From an uncultured Collinsella sp. (lineage in GTDB: Bacteria > Actinomycetota > Coriobacteriia > Coriobacteriales > Coriobacteriaceae), in contig CABRFG010000056.1 in NCBI GenBank assembly GCA_902470095.1, positions 1-15,078 of the forward strand: 15,078 bases of DNA, written 5' to 3'. Both the position numbers and the translations under genes were made by a program. This document shows positions 7,885 to 14,496 of the stretch, piece by piece (positions within the stretch are counted from its first letter, which is position 1; every line of letters begins with the position of its first letter). A model generated the notes under the pieces. That model did no database searches and had not been told where the DNA came from. It worked only from the letters and a program-made list of their open reading frames with translations.

Positions 7885-9606
7885 ATGACCCGAGCAATGT
7901 ATATGTCTAAGCTTTATGCGCCGACGCTTAAAGAGGATCCGGCGGACGCTGAGCTCGCCAGCCACCGTCTGCTGCTCCGTGCCGGCATGATCCGCAAGGA
8001 GGCCGCCGGTCTATATTCCTATCTGCCGCTTGCTTGGCGCTCGATTCGCAAGATCGAGAACATCGTGCGCGACGAGATGGACGCCGCCGGCGCCCAGGAG
8101 CTTATGATGCCTATCATGGTCGATGCCGAGTTGTGGCGTGAGTCCGGCCGCATCGACGCCTATGGCAAGGAGCTTGTGCGCTTTGACGACCGTCACGGTC
8201 GCGAGTTCGTCCTGGGCCCCACGCACGAGGAGACCGTCACGGCCCTGGTGCGCAATGAGCTGCGCTCCTACAAGCAGCTACCCGTTAACCTCTACCACAT
8301 CCAGGATAAGTTCCGCGACGAGTTCCGCCCCCGCTTTGGCCTGATGCGCGGTCGCGAGTTCATCATGAAGGACGCCTACAGCTTCTCCGCCACGCAGGAG
8401 AGCCTGCAGGAGGAGTATGACAAGATGAAGCAGGCCTACGCTAACATCTGCGAGCGCTGCTATATCAAGGCCCTGCCCGTTGTTGCCGACTCCGGTGAGA
8501 TCGATGGCGATACCTCCGTCGAGTACATGGCTTTGGCCGACGCCGGCGAGGCTTCGCTCGTCTACTGCGACGATTGCGGCTTTGCTGCCGATGACGAGGC
8601 GGCAAGCACCAAGGTCGTCGTGACCGAGGGTCCTGGTGACGGTACGCTCACCAAGGTTGAGACTCCGGGCATGGGCACCATTGAGGCAGTTGCTAAGTTC
8701 TTTGGGTTCCCCGAGAACGGCACGCGCAAGTCGCTGGCACTCATCGACGCCGAGGGCAAGCCGGTCGTGGCCATTGTTCCGGGCGATCACGAGCTCAACG
8801 ATTGCAAGGCCGAGCACGTCTTTGGCAAGGGCTATCGCATGATGACCGACGAGGAGCTCCAGACCTACGGGCTGCATAAGGGCTTTATCGGACCGGTTAA
8901 CCTGCCCGAGGGTATTCGTCTGGTCTGCGACGAGAGCCTGCGCGAGTCCAAGCAGTGGGCTTGCGGTGCCAACGAGGTCGATTATCACTTTACCGGCGCC
9001 TGTCCCGAGCGCGACTTTACCGTCGATGAGTGGGCTGACCTGGTCACCGTCGTTGCCGGCGATCCCTGCCCGCACTGCGGCAAGCCGCTCTCTGCTGCCC
9101 GCGGCATCGAGGTCTCCCAGGTCTTCCAGCTGGGTACCAAGTATTCCGAGGCCATGGGTGCCACCTTTATGGACGAGGACGGCAAGGAGAAGCCGCTCAT
9201 CATGGGTTGCTACGGCGTGGGCGTGTCCCGCTCGCTCGCTGCCGTCGTGGAGCAGCACAATGACGAGCACGGCATCGTCTGGCCGGTCTCTGTCGCTCCG
9301 TACGAGGTCGCGGTGATTCTGCTCGATCCCAAGAAGGAGGAGTGCGCGACCGTCTGCGACCAAATCGTCGAGGGCTTGTGTGCCGAGGGTATCGAGGTTG
9401 TCGTGGATGACCGCGACGAGCGCCCCGGCTTTAAGTTTGCGGACAACGACCTTATGGGCTTCCCGTATCAGGTCGTTCTGGGCAAGCGCGGCCTCAAGAA
9501 TGGCACGGTGGAGCTCAAGGACCGTGCTACCGGCGAGCGTGAGGACGTGGCGATTGACGAGGTCGTCGCCAAGGTTGCCGAGCTGGTGAAGGCTGCCCGT
9601 CGCTAA
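7885..9606 (+). CDS. proS: Prolyl-tRNA synthetase, bacterial type with editing insert
   Basis: 573 residues, the length of the bacterial ProS form. It charges tRNA-Pro and, through the central insertion domain, normally clears Ala-tRNA-Pro. Class II motif 1 is around AGLYSYLPLAWRSIRKIENI (41-60). GPTHEE (111-116) and motif 2 RDEFRPRFGLMRGREFIMKDA (144-164) form the active site, and motif 3 is GCYGVGVSRSLAA (from about 442). The INS editing domain spans roughly 225-400, between YCDDCGFAADDEA and the PCPHCGKPLSAARGIEV segment. The anticodon-binding domain with GFPYQVVLGKRG ends the protein. ATG directly follows the ispG stop, and GAGGAG at 7873-7878 gives a 6-base gap, so the first of three nearby ATGs is chosen. 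It is the last gene of the operon. Confidence 0.97.
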   Translation: MTRAMYMSKLYAPTLKEDPADAELASHRLLLRAGMIRKEAAGLYSYLPLAWRSIRKIENIVRDEMDAAGAQELMMPIMVDAELWRESGRIDAYGKELVRFDDRHGREFVLGPTHEETVTALVRNELRSYKQLPVNLYHIQDKFRDEFRPRFGLMRGREFIMKDAYSFSATQESLQEEYDKMKQAYANICERCYIKALPVVADSGEIDGDTSVEYMALADAGEASLVYCDDCGFAADDEAASTKVVVTEGPGDGTLTKVETPGMGTIEAVAKFFGFPENGTRKSLALIDAEGKPVVAIVPGDHELNDCKAEHVFGKGYRMMTDEELQTYGLHKGFIGPVNLPEGIRLVCDESLRESKQWACGANEVDYHFTGACPERDFTVDEWADLVTVVAGDPCPHCGKPLSAARGIEVSQVFQLGTKYSEAMGATFMDEDGKEKPLIMGCYGVGVSRSLAAVVEQHNDEHGIVWPVSVAPYEVAVILLDPKKEECATVCDQIVEGLCAEGIEVVVDDRDERPGFKFADNDLMGFPYQVVLGKRGLKNGTVELKDRATGEREDVAIDEVVAKVAELVKAARR

Positions 9607-9635
9607 TCGACGTTTCTGCTATTAGATGCAATTAC

Positions 9636-9684
9636 AGGACTGCCCCGTATCTCTCTTAGGATGAGAAGCGGGGCAGTCCTTTTT
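9636..9684 (+). terminator. Rho-independent terminator after proS
   Basis: A perfect 12-bp stem, AGGACTGCCCCG (9636-9647) and CGGGGCAGTCCT (9669-9680), has a 21-base loop and is followed by TTTT. It lies 30 bases after the proS stop and ends the long + strand operon. Confidence 0.9.
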
Positions 9685-9712
9685 GTTGCGTGAATCAGCT
9701 CGACGGGTAACA

Positions 9713-9751
9713 GAAAACCCCACAGCCCAAATGAGCTGCGGGGTTTTCTTT
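9713..9751. terminator. Second, probably bidirectional terminator between convergent genes
   Basis: A 14-bp stem with one mismatch, GAAAACCCCACAGC (9713-9726) and GCTGCGGGGTTTTC (9735-9748), has an 8-base loop. The A-run on one arm and T-run on the other give a T-rich 3' side in both directions, so it can terminate proS read-through and the - strand kinase transcript, whose stop codon lies 33 bases away. Confidence 0.85.
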
Positions 9752-9783
9752 GTGCCTCCGATGCGAAGCGAATCGCTCAGATA

Positions 9784-10548
9784 TTACTGATAATCGACGA
9801 CGTCGATCCAGTTCTTCAGGAACTCATCGTTCACGTTGCGCTTACGAGCGAGCTCGGATGCGGCGACGATGCTCGTCCACTGACGCACGACCTGCATGGG
9901 CATGTCGGCGCGGTCGCAGTAGAGCTCCAGGTAGGCCTCGGCCTGATCCTTGCTGTTGAGGGCAAAGAGCAGGTAGGTGGTGGCAACGTCGGCAGCAGGG
10001 GAGCCCTGGGTGGCGTGTGCCCAGTCGCAGACGTACAGCTGGCCATCGTCGCCGACGATGACGTTGGAAGGGTTGAAGTCGCCGTGGCAGACCTTGAACT
10101 CCTTGGTCATGCCGTCCAGACGCTCCTGAAGGTTGTAGCGCGTGGTGGCATTGAGCTGATCAAGGCTGTCGATCATGCGGGCGAACTTGTCGCGCTGACG
10201 GTTAAGCAGCGGGGAGGTGTAGCCGTGGATCTCGATCTGGAGGTCGACGAACATCTCGAGGTACTCACCAAAGCGCTGGGGCTCGGCAGTCATCTTCTCG
10301 GCAAGGGTAGTGCCCGGAACCTTCTCGGTCACGAGCGCCCAGCCGTTGGCGTTCTCGAGCTGGGAAACCTCGAGAGCCTTGGGGCTGCGGATGCCGCACT
10401 CATTGATGCGGGCAAGATTCAAAGCCTCGTTGAACACGTCGGAGACGGGCTTGGTCTCGTTAAAGACCTTGACGATCTTGTCGCCCAGGTCGTAAACGAC
10501 CTTGTTGCCACGGCGGACGAGCTCGGTCTTGGAATCGGGTAGCAGCAT
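9784..10548 (-). CDS. APH-fold small-molecule phosphotransferase, substrate unknown
   Basis: 254 residues, a compact member of the aminoglycoside phosphotransferase/choline kinase fold. K27 in DKIVKVF is the likely ATP-binding lysine. HGDFNPSN (155-162) is the catalytic loop, with Asp157 as base and Asn162 as metal ligand, and CDWA has Asp175 as the DFG-like metal aspartate. The C-terminal lobe is helical. The fold covers antibiotic, sugar, choline and protein kinases; nothing here identifies a substrate, and a resistance role should not be assumed. ATG has AAGGA on the - strand with a 7-base gap. It lies 88 bases downstream of adhE in the same direction with no clear promoter of its own, so it is probably expressed by read-through past the stem-loop at 10581-10619. 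Confidence 0.85.
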   Translation of the reverse strand: MLLPDSKTELVRRGNKVVYDLGDKIVKVFNETKPVSDVFNEALNLARINECGIRSPKALEVSQLENANGWALVTEKVPGTTLAEKMTAEPQRFGEYLEMFVDLQIEIHGYTSPLLNRQRDKFARMIDSLDQLNATTRYNLQERLDGMTKEFKVCHGDFNPSNVIVGDDGQLYVCDWAHATQGSPAADVATTYLLFALNSKDQAEAYLELYCDRADMPMQVVRQWTSIVAASELARKRNVNDEFLKNWIDVVDYQ

Positions 10549-10580
10549 GGTTGCATCCTTTCAACGATGCGATAGAAGCG

Positions 10581-10619
10581 ACGGCGGGGGGGTGTGAAAC
10601 ACCCGTGCACCCCCGCCGT
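10581..10619 (-). other. GC-rich nested stem-loop between adhE and the kinase gene
   Basis: Outer stem ACGGCGGGGG (10581-10590) pairs with CCCCCGCCGT (10610-10619). An inner hairpin GGTGT-gaa-ACACC (10591-10603) sits directly on one arm, leaving a 6-base bulge (10604-10609). No U-tract follows it on the - strand, so it is not a canonical terminator. It may stop part of the transcription after adhE, or block 3' exonucleases and so lower kinase expression relative to adhE. Confidence 0.7.
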
Positions 10620-10636
10620 TAAAAACCGTGCTAGAA

Positions 10637-13285
10637 CTAGCAGACGGCGTAATCCTGAGGCTCTCGGCCGTAGTAGGCGTCCAGGTAGAGCTCCTTGATC
10701 TCGCTCATGAGCGGGTAGCGCGGGTTAGCGCCGGTGCACTGGTCGTTGAATGCCTGCTCGGTCATCTCGTCGAGGGTGTCGAGGAAGTACTTCTCGTCAA
10801 CGCCGTACTCAGCGATGGTGTGCTTGACACCGATGAAGTCGCAGAGCTCGGTGAGCTTGGTGATGAAGTTCTCGAAGACCTCACGGTCGTCCTTGCCGTC
10901 GATGCCGCAGTAACGAGCCATCTCGGCGTAGTTGTGCAGCGCGTTGGGGTAAGGATACTGAGAGAAGGTTCCCATCTTGACGGGAGCCTCGGCGGCGTTG
11001 TAACGCATGACGCGGGTCAGGATGACTGCGTTTGCGAGGCCGTGGGGCAGATGGTGGAAAGCGCCGAGCTTGTGGGCCATGGAGTGGTTGAGGCCCAGGA
11101 AGGCGTTACCGAATGCCATACCGGCCATGCAGGATGCGTTGTGCATCTCCTCGCGAGCGTGCGGATCCTTGGCACCGTTGGTGAAGGAGCTCGGGAGGTT
11201 CTCGAAGACGAGCTTTGCGGCGCGCTCGGAGAGGCCCTTGGTGTAATCGGAAGCCATGATGGAGACGTAGGACTCGATGGCGTGGGTCATGACGTCAATA
11301 CCGGAAGCTGCGGTGAGGCCCTTCGGGGCGGTCATGCAGTTGTCGGCGTCGACGATAGCCATGTTGGGGAGCAGCGCGTAGTCGGCGAGCGGCCACTTGA
11401 TGCCGGTCTCCTTGTCGGTGATGATGGCGAACGGCGTGCACTCGGAGCCAGTGCCCGAAGAGGTCGGGACGGCGACGAAGTAAGCCTTCTTGCCCATCTC
11501 GGGGAAGGTGAAGATACGCTTGCGGATGTCCATGAAGTCCATGGCCATGTCCTCGAAGTTCGCCTCGGGGTGCTCGTACATCATCCACATGATCTTGCCG
11601 GCGTCCATTGCGGAACCGCCGCCGACGGCGATGATGACATCCGGCTCGAAGAGCGTCATCTGCTTGGCGCCGCGACGTGCGCACTGCAGGGAGGGATCGG
11701 GCTCAACGTCGTAGAAGCAGTCGTGAGCGATGCCCATCTCATCGAGCTTGGCCTCGATGGCACGCGTGTTGCCATTCTTGAAGAGGAACTGGTCGGTAAC
11801 GATGAAGGCGCGCTTCTTGCCCATTACGGTGCCGAGCTCGTCGAGTGCGACGGGCGTGCAGCCCTTCTTGAAGTAGACCTTCTCGGGTGCGCGGAACCAC
11901 AGCATGTTCTCGCGGCGCTCTGCCACGGTCTTGACGTTGATCAAGTGCTTCACCCCAACGTTCTCGGAGACGGAGTTGCCACCCCAGGAGCCGCAGCCCA
12001 GGGTTAGAGACGGCTTCATGCCGAAGTTGTAGAGGTCACCGATGCCGCCGTGCGAGGACGGGGTGTTGATGACGATGCGGCAGGCCTTCATGACGTGCTG
12101 GAACTTAGCGATCTTCTCGCTCTGTGCCGGGTGCACGTAGAGAGAGGCGGTGTGGCCCGGGCCACCTGCGAGGACGAGGTGCTCTGCCTTGTCAACGGCC
12201 TCCTGGAAGTCCTTGGCGTGATACATAGCGAGGACCGGGGAGAGCTTCTCGTGGGAGAACTCTTCCTTCTCGGGATCGGTGGAGGTGACCTCGGCGATCA
12301 GGATCTTGGTCTTGGCGGGAACCTCGATGCCGGCGAGCTCGGCGATCTTGGCGGCAGCCATGCCGGGGATGCGGTGATCGAGTGCGCCGTTCTTGAACAT
12401 GGCGGCACGCAGGGCGTCCATCTCGGCACCCTGCTTGACGAAGTAGCAGCCGCGACGCTGGAACTCAGCCTTGACATCCTTGTAGATGGAGTCGAGGACG
12501 GTGACGGACTGCTCGGAAGCGCAGATCATGCCGTTGTCGAACGTCTTGGAGTGGATGATGGAGTTGACGGCGAGCTTGATGTCCGCGGTATCGTCGATGA
12601 TGACCGGGGTGTTGCCGGCGCCGACGCCGAGTGCGGGCTTGCCGGAGGAGTAAGCAGCCTTGACCATGCCCGGGCCACCGGTTGCGAGAATGATGTCGAC
12701 GTCGCGCATGACCATGTTGGTCAGCTCGATGGACGGCTTGTCGACCCAGCCGATGATGCCCTCAGGAGCACCGGCCTTGACAGCTGCGTCGAGAACGAGC
12801 TTGGCGGCGGCGATGGTGCACTTGGCGGCTGCCGGGTGCGGGGAGATGATGATGGCGTTACGGGTCTTCAGGCAGATGAGCGTCTTGAAGATGGCCGTGG
12901 AGGTCGGGTTGGTGGTCGGGATGACAGCGCCAACGATACCGATCGGCTCGGCGACCTTGGTGATGCCGTAAGCGTCGTCGCGCTCGATGACACCGCAGGT
13001 CTTGGTGTTCTTGTAAGCGTTGTAGATGTACTCAGCGGCGTAGTGGTTCTTGATGACCTTGTCCTCGAGAACGCCACGGCCTGTCTCCTCGATGGCGAGC
13101 TTGGCCAAAGGAATACGAGCCTTGTTGGCGGCCATAGCAGCCTCGTAGAAGATCTTGTCTACCTGCTCCTGAGTGTACTCAGCGAATTTAGCCTGGGCCT
13201 CACGCATAGATTTGAGTTTGGCCTCAAGCGCCTCCACGTTGTCCACGATGGCGGGAGTAGTGTTTTCCGGTGACTTTTTCACCAT
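10637..13285 (-). CDS. adhE: Bifunctional acetaldehyde-CoA/alcohol dehydrogenase
   Basis: 882 residues, full AdhE length. It reduces acetyl-CoA to acetaldehyde and then ethanol, reoxidising two NADH during fermentation; AdhE typically assembles into helical filaments (spirosomes). The N-terminal aldehyde dehydrogenase domain (about 1-445) has catalytic Cys255 in NGMICASEQS and the PTTNPTSTAIFK segment. The C-terminal iron-dependent alcohol dehydrogenase domain (about 465-870) has NAD-binding GGGSAMDAGK (555-564), PTSSGTGSE, and the predicted Fe ligands Asp664, His668, His734 and His748 (IDVMTH, NHSMAH, PHG). ATG has AAGGAG with a short spacer. It is transcribed away from the transposase element. 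Only the small kinase follows, so this is a one- or two-gene unit. Confidence 0.98.
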   Translation of the reverse strand: MVKKSPENTTPAIVDNVEALEAKLKSMREAQAKFAEYTQEQVDKIFYEAAMAANKARIPLAKLAIEETGRGVLEDKVIKNHYAAEYIYNAYKNTKTCGVIERDDAYGITKVAEPIGIVGAVIPTTNPTSTAIFKTLICLKTRNAIIISPHPAAAKCTIAAAKLVLDAAVKAGAPEGIIGWVDKPSIELTNMVMRDVDIILATGGPGMVKAAYSSGKPALGVGAGNTPVIIDDTADIKLAVNSIIHSKTFDNGMICASEQSVTVLDSIYKDVKAEFQRRGCYFVKQGAEMDALRAAMFKNGALDHRIPGMAAAKIAELAGIEVPAKTKILIAEVTSTDPEKEEFSHEKLSPVLAMYHAKDFQEAVDKAEHLVLAGGPGHTASLYVHPAQSEKIAKFQHVMKACRIVINTPSSHGGIGDLYNFGMKPSLTLGCGSWGGNSVSENVGVKHLINVKTVAERRENMLWFRAPEKVYFKKGCTPVALDELGTVMGKKRAFIVTDQFLFKNGNTRAIEAKLDEMGIAHDCFYDVEPDPSLQCARRGAKQMTLFEPDVIIAVGGGSAMDAGKIMWMMYEHPEANFEDMAMDFMDIRKRIFTFPEMGKKAYFVAVPTSSGTGSECTPFAIITDKETGIKWPLADYALLPNMAIVDADNCMTAPKGLTAASGIDVMTHAIESYVSIMASDYTKGLSERAAKLVFENLPSSFTNGAKDPHAREEMHNASCMAGMAFGNAFLGLNHSMAHKLGAFHHLPHGLANAVILTRVMRYNAAEAPVKMGTFSQYPYPNALHNYAEMARYCGIDGKDDREVFENFITKLTELCDFIGVKHTIAEYGVDEKYFLDTLDEMTEQAFNDQCTGANPRYPLMSEIKELYLDAYYGREPQDYAVC

Positions 13286-13325
13286 TTGTGTCTCCTTGCG
13301 ATCGGAGATTTACCCTACGCCTTGC

Positions 13326-13334
13326 ATGATAGCA
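13326..13334 (-). promoter_or_regulatory. Probable extended -10 promoter of adhE
   Basis: On the - strand TGCTATCAT is a TGN-extended -10 (TATCAT at 13326-13331), about 40 bases upstream of the adhE start. No good -35 hexamer lies at 16-18 bases, which is acceptable for an extended -10. The hexamer forms exactly the spacer of the dyad CTTGC-n6-GCAAG (13321-13336), so a repressor there would cover the promoter. Confidence 0.5.
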
Positions 13335-13381
13335 AGAAATTATTCGGTGAACGGTAAGATTCCCGTAAAAGGCACACTAAA

Positions 13382-13403
13382 ACGCTTCAATAAAATGAAC
13401 CGC
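13382..13403. promoter_or_regulatory. Imperfect palindrome upstream of adhE promoter
   Basis: ACGCTTCA (13382-13389) and TGAACCGC (13396-13403) are inverted with 6 of 8 positions matching around an A/T-only spacer. It lies about 50-70 bases upstream of the proposed adhE -10, where an activator or distal operator could bind. It was recognised only by symmetry and matches no named regulator confidently. Confidence 0.25.
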
Positions 13404-13437
13404 TTTAACTAAAACTATCTGTCTGCTGCATCGCCCC

Positions 13438-13489
13438 GCTCATTGGGGACAGACTTACATGAGTGCTTTCACTCATTTGGGACAGACAT
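13438..13489 (+). repeat. Left 52-base inverted repeat (REP-like)
   Basis: It contains CATTGGGGACAGAC (13441-13454), a perfect palindrome ATGAGTG-CTTT-CACTCAT (13459-13476), and a second copy CATTTGGGACAGAC (13474-13487) in the same direction. Compared with the inverse of the right end it differs at only two positions, both around the start of the second copy. Confidence 0.93.
13459..13476. repeat. REP-like hairpin in left end
   Basis: ATGAGTG (13459-13465) and CACTCAT (13470-13476) form a perfect 7-bp stem with loop CTTT. In the right end the equivalent hairpin has one mismatch. Small hairpins of this kind are what RAYT enzymes recognise as single-stranded DNA. Confidence 0.8.
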
Positions 13490-13536
13490 CGATTTGCCAT
13501 TTTGCCGTTCTGGGCCTGTTTTTGCCGATCATTGGA

Positions 13537-13542
13537 TATAAA
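13537..13542 (+). promoter_or_regulatory. Candidate -10 of the transposase gene
   Basis: TATAAA within an A/T-rich patch lies about 77 bases before the transposase ATG. A convincing -35 at 16-18 bases is missing. If used, transcription would start at about 13549, so the leader would include both arms of the SD-sequestering stem. Confidence 0.35.
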
Positions 13543-13572
13543 TAGGTCACAGGCTCAGCATTTCGCGTTCCT

Positions 13573-13616
13573 TCTCTCCTTTTAGGTGTTGCCTGTTCAG
13601 TTTTTGAAAGGAGAGA
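13573..13616 (+). promoter_or_regulatory. Leader hairpin sequestering the transposase Shine-Dalgarno
   Basis: TCTCTCCTTTT (13573-13583) pairs with GAAAGGAGAGA (13606-13616): 10 Watson-Crick pairs and one G-U, with a 22-base loop. The 3' arm contains the whole Shine-Dalgarno of the transposase (AAGGAG, 13608-13613), so ribosome access would be blocked. Loop bases GCCTGT (13591-13596) can also pair with ACAGGC (13549-13554) near the likely 5' end, making a pseudoknot or competing fold possible. IS200 tnpA is known to be restricted by an RBS-sequestering leader, so a similar role is inferred. Confidence 0.75.
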
Positions 13617-13618
13617 TT

Positions 13619-14395
13619 ATGCCTCGATGTGCCCGCGCCGTTTCGCTCACCGGTTATTACCACGTCTTTGACCGTGGTAACTCTAAACAGATTATTTTTG
13701 AAGATGACTCTGACCGATATCGTTTCTTATCGGACATCTCGGACAGGTTCGCGCACCATAAAGTGGCGGTGTTGGCTTGGTGCCTTATGGACAATCACTT
13801 CCATTTGATGGTTGATGACCCATTTGACAATCTTTCAAAGGCAATGCAGTGTGCGCTGACGGCGTATGCCAAGTATTTCAATGGGAAAACGGGGAGAACA
13901 GGCCATCTGTTTGACAATCGCTATTCACGGGTCGCGGTCGAGTCGGACACGCAGGCGGTACAGTTGCTCGATTATATCCATCTCAATCCCGTGAAAGGTG
14001 CGCTCGACTCGCTCGAGGCGTACCGCTGGTCAAGCTACAAGGCATATCAGCTGGGCTATGATCCCTTTGACATCTGTGACGCGGCCCCTATGCTCGATAT
14101 TGTCGGAGGCTCCCGTTGCTATTGCGAGCATCTCGAGGAAGTTGCCGGGCGCATCTGGTCAGTGGAGGTTCTTCCACGCCGGCGGATCCCCGATGAGGAG
14201 GCCCTTTCCGTTGCGCACGAAGTCCTGCCGATCATAGATCCTGCGCTGCTCAAGGCCCTGCCACGCCCCGATCGCGATGCCTATCTGCTGAGGCTCAGGC
14301 GGGCACATCTCACGGTCAAGCAAATTGCCCGTATCACCGGCATTGGCGCTACAAGCGTGACCAAGGCCACTGTGGGCTGGAGGGAGGCTGCGTGA
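13619..14395 (+). CDS. REP-associated tyrosine (HUH/Y1) transposase
   Basis: 258 residues, a Y1_Tnp-family protein. The N-terminus MPRCARAVSLTGYYHVFDRGN is the family opening. MDNHFHLMV has the HUH pair His60 and His62 that binds the metal. TAYAKYFNGKTGRTGHLFDNR holds the likely nucleophile (Tyr83 or Tyr86; Tyr86 fits the usual spacing better) and the family's GxLF-x2-R-Y motif (GHLFDNRY, 96-103), followed by LDYIHLNPVKG. A C-terminal helix-turn-helix-like segment (about 229-252, LTVKQIARITGIGATSVTKA) may recognise the hairpin ends. ATG at 13619 has AAGGAG at 13608-13613 with a 5-base gap; an in-frame earlier start at 13586 lacks one and would sit inside the leader hairpin loop. All motifs are intact, so the enzyme is probably active. 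Confidence 0.93.
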   Translation: MPRCARAVSLTGYYHVFDRGNSKQIIFEDDSDRYRFLSDISDRFAHHKVAVLAWCLMDNHFHLMVDDPFDNLSKAMQCALTAYAKYFNGKTGRTGHLFDNRYSRVAVESDTQAVQLLDYIHLNPVKGALDSLEAYRWSSYKAYQLGYDPFDICDAAPMLDIVGGSRCYCEHLEEVAGRIWSVEVLPRRRIPDEEALSVAHEVLPIIDPALLKALPRPDRDAYLLRLRRAHLTVKQIARITGIGATSVTKATVGWREAA

Positions 14396-14435
14396 GGCTG
14401 GGCAGGACCTGATCATGGCGCCGCATGTGTACGTC

Positions 14436-14487
14436 ATGTCTGTCCCCAATGCGTGAAAGCACTCATGTAAGTCTGTCCCCAATGAGC
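14436..14487 (-). repeat. Right 52-base inverted repeat (REP-like)
   Basis: Inverse copy of the left end. It contains GTCTGTCCCCAATG twice (14438-14451 and 14471-14484) around the sequence GTGAAAGCACTCAT. Both 14-mers are identical here, whereas the left end has one variant copy. It begins 40 bases after the transposase stop. Confidence 0.93.
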
Positions 14488-14496
14488 GCAGAGTGC

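Larger units (their letters stand above)
13438..14487 (+). mobile_element. REP-associated tyrosine transposase element with 52-base inverted ends
   Basis: A discrete unit of 1050 bases: left repeat, about 130 bases of promoter and leader, one Y1-transposase gene, 40 bases, right repeat. The two ends are inverted copies with 50 of 52 identities, each containing a small palindrome. This is the layout of a RAYT gene flanked by inverted REP sequences. RAYTs are usually single-copy, domesticated relatives of IS200/IS605 TnpA that act on short REP palindromes scattered through the genome. The unit sits cleanly between adhE and rpmB without breaking a gene. The transposase gene uses more A/T-rich codons, especially in its first half, than the operon genes, consistent with acquisition. 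Confidence 0.85.

Noticed and set aside
6811..7965. 384-codon - strand open frame opposite ispG
   Set aside because: Antisense shadow of a gene with an intact iron-sulfur motif; it has no family features of its own.
9784..10548. Aminoglycoside resistance gene
   Set aside because: The APH fold is shared by many metabolic kinases; no substrate-specific feature or resistance-gene context is present.
10628..13273. Two long + strand open frames (459 and 407 codons) opposite adhE
   Set aside because: They lie wholly antisense to adhE, are dominated by Val, Gly, Leu, Asp and Glu as expected from the complement of its biased codons, lack motifs and good ribosome binding sites, and adhE is unmistakable.
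13321..13336. Rex operator at adhE
   Set aside because: TTGC-n6-GCAA is shorter and differently spaced than the TTGTGA-n6-TCACAA type consensus.
13441..14484. CRISPR array suggested by repeated 14-mers
   Set aside because: Only four copies exist, arranged as two inverted pairs around a transposase gene, with no regular spacer series and no cas gene.
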